Shown: positions 1 through 6,154, numbered from the stretch's first letter. The stretch: DNA of 6,475 nucleotides from HGM04593 sp964470845 (GCA_964470845.1 CAYYEL010000103.1:1-6475); one strand, 5' to 3'. Translations and numbers: made by a program. Notes: generated by a model from the sequence alone, not told the origin.

Positions 1-1
1 C

Positions 2-1060
2 CTTATGCGTCTGAAGAAAGGTGTTGACCGTCGTGGCGCAGGCTTTGCCGAGAAATTAACATATAATTTTCCCGCAAACCATCCTGCTCTTATTCTCCCT
101 ATTCCTAAAAAGATAATGCAAGACAACCCCCTTATTGGCGAGAACAATCCTACGGCTGTACCATACGTTAGACCTTCGTACTATTTCGAAAGTCCGCAAT
201 CTTCTCATAGGCTCAAAAAGCAAGACCGCCTCTCAGAAGTCAAAGTAGTAGTTAAACGTAAGTTACGTTCGATTAGCGAAGACATTTCTATACTTTTTGA
301 AACAAACGATAATAATGTTATTAAATTAGCAGATAATATTGCTCACTTTGATGAAAACAGCGAAAATGCAGTTGTTACAATAACTATAGATGATAAAAAT
401 TTAAAATTTGATAAGGAATACAAAGCCTCTCTTAAGATAGATTTTCCAGAAGAGAATAATTTAACTTCAGACAGAACGACCTATGAGCTCACAATTGTTA
501 GAACCTTCGAGTACAACTGGGTTGTTGCAGGTAGCGGTATCTACGCATCAAGCCTCACAGGCAGCAAGTACCAAGTTCAGTTCGAGATGGCCGAGGGTTA
601 CGAGGGCGGTTACTACTGCCGTGTAGCTCCCTACAAGGCAGGATACTACATCCCCTTCTACCTCGATGAGAACGGTAACGCAAATTCTATACCCGCAGGA
701 GACTACAATATCGGTTTGACATCTGGTGGTTCGGTCGTTTCTCTTTACTTCAACCCCAGTGACGATATATACGCAGCTGTTGGTACAGTTTGTAGTTTCG
801 AGAATGAGGACAACACCTTTACAATTACAGCTCTCTACAATTTGGGAGGAAGTCCCAGCTGGTATTGCGATGATAAATTTGAGTGGACCGAGGGTTGGCC
901 CGCATCTAAAACTGCAATTAGAAGAATTATTGACGATGAGGATGTATTGATAGAATTAAGCAATAAGGAGAATATTTACTACGACCTCAGTGGCCGCCGC
1001 GTGGAGAATCCCACCCGTGGAATTTATATTCTTGGTGGTAAAAAGGTATTTGTAAAATAA
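2..1060 (+). CDS. Surface protein, C-terminal part: SusD-like tip joined to Calx-beta-like region and T9SS-type tail (partial)
   Basis: The frame is open to the left edge and the first ATG (position 5) has no signal peptide behind it, so this is probably the end of a longer gene. Residues below count from that ATG. Residues 1-54 (RGAGFAEKL, FPANHPALILPIP, DNPLIGENNP) resemble the extreme C-terminus of SusD/RagB glycan-binding lipoproteins, where a LPIP...NP pattern is usual. Residues about 58-166 resemble the Calx-beta-like domain of Bacteroidota lipoproteins (VKVVVKR near 79-85, then alternating strands ending in YELTIVR). Residues about 168-300 form a Tyr/Gly-rich beta segment opening with W172 and a GSGIYASS motif. 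Residues 324-351 (YYDLSGRRV, GIYILGGKKV, FVK) look like a short T9SS sorting tail. The SusD-to-Calx-beta join is unusual and suggests a deletion fusion or assembly join. Codons for roughly residues 80-160 are more AT-rich than those after. The domain calls are by eye; the substrate is unknown. Confidence 0.65.
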   Translation, partial: LMRLKKGVDRRGAGFAEKLTYNFPANHPALILPIPKKIMQDNPLIGENNPTAVPYVRPSYYFESPQSSHRLKKQDRLSEVKVVVKRKLRSISEDISILFETNDNNVIKLADNIAHFDENSENAVVTITIDDKNLKFDKEYKASLKIDFPEENNLTSDRTTYELTIVRTFEYNWVVAGSGIYASSLTGSKYQVQFEMAEGYEGGYYCRVAPYKAGYYIPFYLDENGNANSIPAGDYNIGLTSGGSVVSLYFNPSDDIYAAVGTVCSFENEDNTFTITALYNLGGSPSWYCDDKFEWTEGWPASKTAIRRIIDDEDVLIELSNKENIYYDLSGRRVENPTRGIYILGGKKVFVK

Positions 1061-1085
1061 GAATCCACACAATTTTCTTCATCTG

Positions 1086-1193
1086 ATTATTCTGTAAACA
1101 TCAGGTGAAACAGACAAAAAACCGACTGCTACCCTTTCAAGAGGTAAGCAGTCGGTTTTTTATACTTTCTTGCAGTGTGTTTTTATGATACAA
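1086..1193. repeat. Direct repeat copy A (108 bp), terminator-bearing
   Basis: This stretch aligns over its full length with 2252-2359 in the same orientation, with about ten differences, so about 90% identity by eye. It includes a hairpin terminator. Its right end resembles the last bases of pfkA: read on the minus strand it gives TTGTATCATAA, against TTGCATCATAA at the real pfkA stop. The similarity stops sharply at both ends. With copy B it brackets the DUF6922/AbiEii cassette. Confidence 0.85.
1116..1161. terminator. Bidirectional intrinsic terminator between convergent genes
   Basis: CCGACTGCT at 1122-1130 pairs with AGCAGTCGG at 1147-1155. ACC (1131-1133) pairs with GGT (1143-1145), leaving one bulged A (1146) and a 9-nt loop. 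The stem continues into A6 (1116-1121) and T6 (1156-1161), so each strand ends in a U-run. It lies 56 bp after the stop of the plus-strand surface-protein gene and 73 bp beyond the stop of the minus-strand AbiEii gene, so it can serve both. Confidence 0.88.
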
Positions 1194-1233
1194 TATACTG
1201 CGCAGCTTTTTAAACTACCAAATACAATTATCC

Positions 1234-1863
1234 CTATCTAAAAATTTTGTTTGGATATTCAATCATTTCCAAAAGACGCCGGGCAATCTTTTCCCAATCA
1301 AAGGCCTCATTTGTCATAACAACAGCCTCCTCAAAATTTATATCGTCAAAATAGATAAGGGATTTAACCGGCATCAGCACATTTGCATTAGGATATTTTG
1401 CCAAGTAGAATTGCAGCATCTCGTTTAACGAATATAATGTTGACAAGGTTGCAATATCTATAAAATCTTTTATTCGTGTACCATTGTGCGAAATTGCATC
1501 CAATTTCATTGCAATAATATCGGGAATACTTTCCAATCGAACACCGTCAATATTATCGGGTGTCTCAATGTGTGGGTAGTTGAAGCGTATGCAATCAATC
1601 ATTATGCCATCGATGAAGCCTTTCAATGTTTGTCCACGTTCAAAAGCCACTTTCATCGCATACTTTTCCACGAGCATCTCTCGCAACTCTACAATATCAA
1701 ATTCCTCTTTCGTAAAAAAGTCGAGATCAATGCTCTTTCTGTGCCCGAGACGAAGTGCAAGTGCTGTGCCACCAACAAGATTGAATGATGACATAAGAGG
1801 TTCATTCTGCAACTTTCTCAGAAGTTCCAATGTCCTCGGCTCGACTGTCTGTGTCTGCAACAT
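1234..1863 (-). CDS. AbiEii/AbiGii-family nucleotidyltransferase, probable toxin of a TA-like pair
   Basis: A 209-residue protein of the AbiEii/AbiGii nucleotidyltransferase-like family (DNA polymerase beta fold). Motif I is G31-G32-T33-A34 followed by D46-L-D48, the metal-binding pair. D90 in a MIDCIRF strand is the likely third carboxylate. K120-L-D-A123 and R130-x-K132-D133-x-x-D136-I match the family's KLxA and KDxxDI motifs, so the catalytic set looks intact. Characterised relatives are toxins that transfer nucleotides, in some cases to tRNA ends, with a cognate antitoxin encoded alongside; the target here is unknown. The ATG at 1863 is preceded by AGAGGA, a good ribosome binding site. 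The upstream DUF6922-like gene overlaps it by 46 nt, implying co-expression. The terminator at 1116-1161 follows. A non-toxic housekeeping role cannot be excluded, as many Bacteroidota AbiEii-like proteins are untested. Confidence 0.87.
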   Translation of the reverse strand: MLQTQTVEPRTLELLRKLQNEPLMSSFNLVGGTALALRLGHRKSIDLDFFTKEEFDIVELREMLVEKYAMKVAFERGQTLKGFIDGIMIDCIRFNYPHIETPDNIDGVRLESIPDIIAMKLDAISHNGTRIKDFIDIATLSTLYSLNEMLQFYLAKYPNANVLMPVKSLIYFDDINFEEAVVMTNEAFDWEKIARRLLEMIEYPNKIFR

Positions 1864-2138
1864 TTTAGTTCCTCTTTTTTAAGTTTAAAAGCCAAACAAG
1901 CAAAGTTAATGTCCATTGGACTTAAATACGGAATAGTTTTTATTGTTTCACGGAATCCATCTATCCCGCCATATAAGTCAAATGCTGCATAGTAATCCTC
2001 GGGGCAACCAAGCTCAAGCACGCGCTGTACCACCAGAGTACGCGAGGCCTGCCAATCAAAATCCTGCAAGTCGTATTCCCATAGCAATGCAGGATTAAGA
2101 TTGTAGCCACCTTGTGTATAATTGTCAAATATTACCAT
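1818..2138 (-). CDS. Small DUF6922-like protein, likely partner of the AbiEii protein
   Basis: A small soluble protein with no signal peptide or membrane segment. The core (NPALLWEYD, then FDW, VVQRVLELG, FDLYGG, LSPMDINF, EELKCC) matches what I know as the DUF6922 pattern, a family often found directly upstream of AbiEii-type nucleotidyltransferases in Bacteroidota. Its biochemical role is not established; an antitoxin or regulatory partner is an inference from gene order. I chose the ATG at 2138 (about 106 residues). The frame could also start at a TTG at 2171, adding 11 residues (HYFVPNRLCY...) that do not look like the family. Neither start has a clear Shine-Dalgarno, which is common in this phylum. 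The 3' end overlaps the AbiEii gene by 46 nt in another frame and carries that gene's ribosome binding site, so translation of the two is probably linked. Confidence 0.7.
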   Translation of the reverse strand: MVIFDNYTQGGYNLNPALLWEYDLQDFDWQASRTLVVQRVLELGCPEDYYAAFDLYGGIDGFRETIKTIPYLSPMDINFACLAFKLKKEELKCCRHRQSSRGHWNF

Positions 2139-2239
2139 ATAGCATAATCTATTTGGAACAAAATAGTGCAAATGAGCAAAAATCAGAGTAAACTTTGATT
2201 CTCACAGTGAGTGCAACCTATTTTCGTTTGTTTACTGAA

Positions 2240-2272
2240 CAAAGGTAGCACATTATTCTGTAAACATCCAAA
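2240..2272 (-). promoter_or_regulatory. Bacteroidota-type promoter for the DUF6922/AbiEii cassette
   Basis: On the minus strand TTTG (2269-2272) is followed after 21 nt by TACCTTTG (2240-2247), an exact TAnnTTTG element. This matches the -33/-7 form known for the Bacteroides primary sigma factor. The start would fall near 2234, leaving a leader of about 95 nt to the ATG at 2138. The -33 element lies inside repeat copy B, just beyond the pfkA terminator. Confidence 0.55.
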
Positions 2273-2359
2273 GAAACAGACAAAAAATCCGACTGCCACC
2301 CTTTCAAGAGGTAAGCAGTCGGATTTTACACTTTCTTGCAGTGTGTGTTTATGATGCAA
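2252..2359. repeat. Direct repeat copy B (108 bp), spanning the pfkA 3' end and terminator
   Basis: This is the partner of 1086-1193, in direct orientation. It contains the last 11 bases of pfkA including its TAA stop, the intrinsic terminator, and a tail reaching into the cassette promoter. The two copies differ most at one 4-base block: AGGT (1103-1106) in copy A against CAAA (2269-2272) in copy B. Confidence 0.85.
2284..2327 (-). terminator. Intrinsic terminator of the porQ-cmk-ispH-pfkA operon
   Basis: TCCGACTGC (2288-2296) pairs with GCAGTCGGA (2315-2323). The inner ACC/GGT pairs and a short loop follow the same plan as the terminator at 1116-1161, and the stem extends into A/T pairs. 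Read on the minus strand the stem ends in a T-run (ATTTTTTG), as expected for termination of pfkA, whose stop is 22 bp upstream. The plus-strand run is shorter (TTTT). An 8-bp inverted repeat, TTCTTGCA (2333-2340) and TGCAAGAA (2355-2362), also surrounds the pfkA stop codon. Confidence 0.87.
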
Positions 2360-3335
2360 GAATCTCTTGTGCACGAACAGCGTCGCGGTCGAGGGGTTTA
2401 TCGTCCTTAATGGCTTTTGTAAAGGGGATATACACTACCTCGTTGTTGCGAGAGCCAATCATTACATTGCGCTGGCCTTCGAGCAGTGCGTCGATGGCTG
2501 CAACGCCCAAACGGCTGGCAAGGATGCGGTCGTTGGCTGTGGGGCTGCCACCGCGCTGCAAATATCCGAGGATTGAGACGCGCACGTCGAGCTCGGGGAA
2601 GCGCTCGCGCATACCCTCGGCTACTTCCATAATGTTGTAGTCTTTCTCGCGGCCCTCGGCAAAGAGTACGATGCTGCTGCTCTTTGTGCGGCGCAGACCG
2701 TTGGCTATGAATTTGTTTATTGTCTCGAATTCGGGGTCAATCTCGGGCAGCACGCAAGCCTCGGCTCCTGTTGCGATTGTTCCGTTGAGGGCGAGGAAGC
2801 CTGCGTCGCGTCCCATTACCTCGACGATGAAAAGGCGTTCGTGCGACGAGGCTGTGTCGCGTATCTTATCGACGCACTCCATAATGGTGTTAAGGGCTGT
2901 GTCGTAGCCTATTGTTACGTCTGTTCCGTAAAGGTCGTTGTCGATTGTTCCGGGCAGTGCTATACAGGGTATATCATATTCGCGTGCAAGGTTGTAGGCG
3001 CCTGTTATCGAGCCGTCGCCGCCGATAACCACAAGAGCATCAATCTCTTGCTGCTTGAGCATCTCGTAGGCCTGTGCGCGTCCCTCCTCGGTTTTAAACT
3101 CGGGGCAGCGGCTGGTCTTGAGGATTGTTCCTCCGCGCTGTATAATGTTGCTTACATCCTCGGTCTTAAATTCTTTAATCTCGCCTGTCATAAGTCCTTT
3201 ATAACCGCGGTAGATTCCTTTCACGCGTATGCCGTGATAGATACAGGCGCGGGTTACGGCGCGGATGGCTGCGTTCATTCCGGGTGCGTCGCCTCCTGAG
3301 GTGAGCACGCCCACACAATTGATTCTGTTCTTCAT
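2349..3335 (-). CDS. pfkA: ATP-dependent 6-phosphofructokinase
   Basis: Phosphorylates fructose 6-phosphate with ATP to fructose 1,6-bisphosphate, the committed step of glycolysis, in the cytoplasm. The 328 residues have the usual length and all signature motifs: GGDAPGMNAAIR (14-25), GGDGS (105-109), PGTIDND (128-134) with D132 the likely catalytic base, MGRDAG (174-179), E227-G228, and LGYLQRGGSPTANDR (256-270) for substrate binding. A glycine follows GGD, and PGTIDND replaces the PKTIDND of pyrophosphate-dependent enzymes; both point to ATP as donor. The ATG at 3335 overlaps the ispH stop as ATGA, indicating translational coupling. It is the last gene of the operon and is followed by a strong terminator. 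The C-terminus (RAQEILAS) is intact even though its last bases lie within the duplicated repeat. Nothing suggests degeneration. Confidence 0.96.
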   Translation of the reverse strand: MKNRINCVGVLTSGGDAPGMNAAIRAVTRACIYHGIRVKGIYRGYKGLMTGEIKEFKTEDVSNIIQRGGTILKTSRCPEFKTEEGRAQAYEMLKQQEIDALVVIGGDGSITGAYNLAREYDIPCIALPGTIDNDLYGTDVTIGYDTALNTIMECVDKIRDTASSHERLFIVEVMGRDAGFLALNGTIATGAEACVLPEIDPEFETINKFIANGLRRTKSSSIVLFAEGREKDYNIMEVAEGMRERFPELDVRVSILGYLQRGGSPTANDRILASRLGVAAIDALLEGQRNVMIGSRNNEVVYIPFTKAIKDDKPLDRDAVRAQEILAS

Positions 3336-4207
3336 ATTGTCTTGTTTTTATAGTTTAGTATTGCTTTCTTACAATCCTCCATCAGCCACTTTGGGGTGGA
3401 TGTTGCACCACATATTCCTATGCTGCTGACATTGTCGGTGAGTGATAGGTCGATTTCGAGCGGGCCTTCGATGTGGTGCGAATTTGGATTCATCCGGCGG
3501 CACTCGTCGTACAGGATTTTTCCGTTGGAGCTTTTGCGTCCGCTGACAAAGAATATCAACTGATGCGACTTTGCAAACTCGCCTATTCCTGTCATACGGT
3601 TGGCCACGCGACGGCACACTGTATCGACAAATTCTATTTTGTGCTGCGGTGCGACGTGCTCTTTTACGGCCTCGACTATCTGTTTATAGCCCTCAAGCGA
3701 TTTTGTTGTCTGCGAGTAGATGTAGGTATCTTTGTCGGTGGCCACACGCTGCATCTGCGAGGTATCTTCAATTACTATTGCTTCGCCACGCGTCTGTCCG
3801 ACAAGCCCTAATACCTCGGCGTGGCCTGCTTGTCCGTATATTATTATCTGACGGTTGTCGGCTGCACTCTCGGCCCATTTTTTGTGTATGCGCTGTTGCA
3901 GTTTCAGCACCACGGGACAGGTTGCATCAATCAGATGCAGATTGTTGCGTCGTGCAATTTCGTAGGTCTCGGGTGGCTCGCCATGGGCACGCAGAAGCAC
4001 CTTGGCATCGTGCAGCGTGGCGAATGTTGCGTGGTCTATTGTAATGAGCCCTAAGCGTTTGAGGCGTTCGCACTCCTTGCCGTTGTGCACAATATCGCCC
4101 AAGCAATAGAGCGTCTCGCCCTTGCTTAGCTCCTCCTCGGCTTTTTGTATGGCGGTGGTTACTCCGAAGCAGAATCCCGACTGTTCGTCAATCTCTATTT
4201 TCAGCAT
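3332..4207 (-). CDS. ispH: 4-hydroxy-3-methylbut-2-enyl diphosphate reductase (IspH/LytB)
   Basis: Catalyses the last step of the MEP pathway, reducing HMBPP to IPP and DMAPP with a [4Fe-4S] cluster. Counting from the ATG at 4207 (291 residues), the three cluster cysteines are C13 (GFCFGV), C97 (DATCPV) and C198 (DTVCRR). Substrate-binding motifs are H41-N42 (DIVHN), H75-G-E-P78, H129-x-E131 (GHAEVLG, where E131 matches the catalytic Glu usually in GHPE), the SQTT segment at 165-168, and S226-S-N-G229. An alternative ATG at 4216 adds three residues and would overlap cmk by 8 nt. I prefer 4207 because the family in Bacteroidota typically begins directly with a MxKIEID-type strand; that ATG lies 1 bp after the cmk stop. 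Only the cluster-binding motif set shared by this family is seen, with no fused S1 or other extra domain. Confidence 0.95.
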   Translation of the reverse strand: MLKIEIDEQSGFCFGVTTAIQKAEEELSKGETLYCLGDIVHNGKECERLKRLGLITIDHATFATLHDAKVLLRAHGEPPETYEIARRNNLHLIDATCPVVLKLQQRIHKKWAESAADNRQIIIYGQAGHAEVLGLVGQTRGEAIVIEDTSQMQRVATDKDTYIYSQTTKSLEGYKQIVEAVKEHVAPQHKIEFVDTVCRRVANRMTGIGEFAKSHQLIFFVSGRKSSNGKILYDECRRMNPNSHHIEGPLEIDLSLTDNVSSIGICGATSTPKWLMEDCKKAILNYKNKTI

Positions 4208-4208
4208 C

Positions 4209-4898
4209 TTATCCATTTATAATCTCGTTGAAACGCTCTATGAGCCACTGCTCCTGCTCGTCGCGTGTCATATTACTGTTGTCGAGCAACAGAGCATCGT
4301 CGGCCTTGCGCAGAGGGCTCACCTCGCGTGTCTGGTCGATGTGGTCGCGCTGCTGCACATTCTCAAGAATTTCGGCATAGTCAGCACTGTCGCCGCGAGC
4401 TATTATCTCGTCGTAACGACGCTGTGCACGCACCTCGGCCGAGGCTGTTACAAAAATCTTCATCTCGGCGTCGGGAAAGACTGTTGTGCCAATGTCGCGT
4501 CCGTCCATCACAATGCCCTTGGCCTGTCCCATACGACGTTGTTGCTCAATCATATCTGTACGCACAAAATCGAGTGCGGCAACCTTGCTTACTATGCGTG
4601 AGACCTCTAACGAACGAATCTCTTTCTCGACATTCTGTCCGTTGAGCAGCGTTACCGAGTTTTTTGTAACCGGGTCGGCCTCAAAGGTTATACTAATCTC
4701 GCCCATCCTTTGACGCAGAGCCTCGATGTTAATTTCGCCATTAACAAAAAGGCCTTGCTGTAAACAGAAGAGCGAGACGGCGCGATACATTGCACCACTG
4801 TCGAAATAGAGGTAACCGATGTTACGGGCCAATGACTTGGCCATTGTGCTTTTTCCACACGACGAGAATCCGTCAATTGCTATTATTATCTTTTTCAT
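4209..4898 (-). CDS. cmk: (d)CMP kinase (cytidylate kinase)
   Basis: Transfers phosphate from ATP to CMP or dCMP, feeding CTP and dCTP synthesis, in the cytoplasm. The 229-residue length is typical of the bacterial enzyme. Visible motifs: P-loop GFSSCGKST (10-18), FDSGAMYRA (32-40) for CMP recognition, EIRSLEVSRIVSKVA (93-107) typical of the NMP-binding domain, DGRDIGTTVFP (132-142), and a LID-like region with RRYDE and QQRD, followed by TREVSPLRKADDALLLDNS. The ATG at 4898 lies 19 bp after the porQ stop with no clear Shine-Dalgarno. At the 3' end the TAA stop sits directly beside the ispH start, so the two are probably translated together. Nothing is missing. Confidence 0.95.
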   Translation of the reverse strand: MKKIIIAIDGFSSCGKSTMAKSLARNIGYLYFDSGAMYRAVSLFCLQQGLFVNGEINIEALRQRMGEISITFEADPVTKNSVTLLNGQNVEKEIRSLEVSRIVSKVAALDFVRTDMIEQQRRMGQAKGIVMDGRDIGTTVFPDAEMKIFVTASAEVRAQRRYDEIIARGDSADYAEILENVQQRDHIDQTREVSPLRKADDALLLDNSNMTRDEQEQWLIERFNEIING

Positions 4899-4917
4899 AG
4901 TCGATATTTACTTATTA

Positions 4918-5895
4918 TTACAGTGTGTATGAAGCAGCGAACATAAGCGAGCCCGATGAAACGTGCAGCTTGCTGTACGACACTCCTATCTTGAATTTCT
5001 TTAATGTAAGGCCTGCTCCGAGGCTCAGTCCGTCCCATTTTGTACCCTCGGCCGAAAGTTCCTCGGCAATTCGGTAATTATAGCCCAATGAGGCGTAGAA
5101 ATTACTGCCAATGAGTATGTCGGCTCCGAATATTGCGTGCTTCAGCAGAATATCGCCCACCCCATCCTCGCTGCCGTCGGGATTGTAAAAATCGTCCTTG
5201 CTCCATTTGTGCAGATTAACGAGCGTCAACGATAGGCGCAAAGGAGCGTGTGCCAAGCGTTTGGTCAGTCCCAATTGCAGGTCGAAAGGCATACTCTCGT
5301 GTTTATCCTCAAAGGCCTTGACCTGTCCGCCTAAATTGCGCATCACAAATGAGGCCGAAAATTCGCTATCGGGATTATAGTAGTTAAGTCCTAAATCGAC
5401 CCCGAGGGCCACCGAGGTGTAACTCTCATATTTTGAATAGATAAATTTGCCCGTAACACCGCCACTCCAACTCTCGCTCAACAGATAATTATAGAGAAAA
5501 GAGAGCTCAATATCCTTGGCACTGAAACTACCGGTCGAGACATTATCGGCTGTGTAACCGTCGAAAGAGCCATAGTCTATATAGCGTGCTGCAAGGGCCG
5601 CCGCCGACCTTTCGCCGAACATACGACTAAATGCCGCACCGGCAACCTTACTATCACTCATATACGACATATAGCTGAGGCTCAAAGTCTTATCCGAGAC
5701 ATTGGCAAGCAGAGCGGGATTGTGCATCGCAAGCATAATATCATCGTCGGGAAGCGAGATGTTGCCGCCTCCCAGTGCTGCGGCGTGCGACGAATAGGGC
5801 AACCGCAGAATATTGAATGCAGTGCCACCATCCTGAGCCAAAAGAGTAATTGGCGCAAGCAACAGCAACATAATTATAATTCTTCTAATTGACAT
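4918..5895 (-). CDS. porQ: Type IX secretion system outer-membrane protein PorQ
   Basis: A 325-residue predicted outer-membrane beta-barrel. Residues 1-20 are a signal peptide: RR at 4-5, a hydrophobic run IIIMLLLLAPITLL, and likely cleavage after A20 in LLA-QDGG. The mature start (AFNILRLPYSSHAAALGGGNISLPDDD, given here as residues 26-52 in outline) is the recognisable PorQ opening, followed by MHNPALL and alternating amphipathic strands to the end. In Porphyromonas gingivalis PorQ belongs to the PorU-PorV-PorQ-PorZ attachment complex that processes T9SS cargo and links it to the cell surface. The ATG at 5895 has a good AGAGG ribosome binding site. It is the first gene of the operon; as I recall, porQ next to cmk and ispH is also seen in P. 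gingivalis. The chain ends in YTL rather than an aromatic residue. Another PorV/PorQ-like barrel is possible but less likely. Confidence 0.88.
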   Translation of the reverse strand: MSIRRIIIMLLLLAPITLLAQDGGTAFNILRLPYSSHAAALGGGNISLPDDDIMLAMHNPALLANVSDKTLSLSYMSYMSDSKVAGAAFSRMFGERSAAALAARYIDYGSFDGYTADNVSTGSFSAKDIELSFLYNYLLSESWSGGVTGKFIYSKYESYTSVALGVDLGLNYYNPDSEFSASFVMRNLGGQVKAFEDKHESMPFDLQLGLTKRLAHAPLRLSLTLVNLHKWSKDDFYNPDGSEDGVGDILLKHAIFGADILIGSNFYASLGYNYRIAEELSAEGTKWDGLSLGAGLTLKKFKIGVSYSKLHVSSGSLMFAASYTL

Positions 5896-5912
5896 AAATC
5901 TTACCTCTTATG

Positions 5913-5931
5913 CTTCGCTCGGGCGAAGATA
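5913..5931 (-). promoter_or_regulatory. Candidate -7 element and hairpin at the porQ operon start
   Basis: On the minus strand TATCTTCG (5924-5931) is close to TAnnTTTG. No good TTTG lies at the expected -33 distance. A perfect 6-bp inverted repeat, CTTCGC (5913-5918) and GCGAAG (5923-5928) with a 4-base loop, overlaps the element and the predicted start near 5918. The leader to the porQ ATG would be about 20 nt and contains the AGAGG ribosome binding site at 5904-5908. The hairpin could be an operator half-site pair or a leader structure; its role is inferred. Confidence 0.4.
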
Positions 5932-6109
5932 ATGATTTTTTCTTTATCTAACTACGAAAAGAGCTACCTAATTACCAAGAAATAAAAGTATCGGTGCTCG
6001 CCGTGAAAGAAAAACGTAAAAGCCCTCTTTATAGTGTGTCAAAGGCACAAAATATTATCAATGTACTAAAAAAAGAGAAAATTAGTATCAAGCATTGAAA
6101 AATATTGTT

Positions 6110-6117
6110 TATTTTTG
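6110..6117 (+). promoter_or_regulatory. Candidate -7 element for the right-edge gene
   Basis: TATTTTTG is an exact TAnnTTTG match on the plus strand. No clear -33 TTTG is found 19-21 nt upstream, so the call rests on one element. If the MITE at 6155-6418 and one copy of its TAA duplication are removed, this element lies about 40 nt from the ATG at 6424, a normal leader length. With the MITE present the distance is about 306 nt. Confidence 0.4.
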
Positions 6118-6154
6118 CCGAACAAACCGATAAATTATTAAAAAATTCAAATAA

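Noticed and set aside
1061..1233. Search for tRNA or small RNA genes in this gap and in 5896-6423
   Set aside because: No cloverleaf-like pattern or other recognisable RNA gene was seen; the structures present are explained by the terminator, the repeat and the MITE.
2213..2243. Alternative promoter with TTTG (2240-2243), a 19-nt spacer and TAGGTTGC (2213-2220)
   Set aside because: The same TTTG is part of the exact TACCTTTG element with its own -33 box, and TAGGTTGC matches the consensus poorly.
1086..2359. Possible CRISPR array or group of short repeats
   Set aside because: Only two 108-bp copies about 1 kb apart with genes between them; no regular short repeat-spacer pattern and no cas genes.
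2183..2374. 63-residue minus-strand open frame over the pfkA terminator
   Set aside because: It consists of the pfkA 3' end in another frame, the terminator hairpin and the cassette promoter. Cys/Phe-rich low-complexity translation and no start signal.
2841..4645. Several plus-strand open frames opposite pfkA, ispH and cmk
   Set aside because: They are antisense to genes with complete catalytic motifs and have no family features of their own; high-GC codon use in the real genes keeps the opposite frames open.
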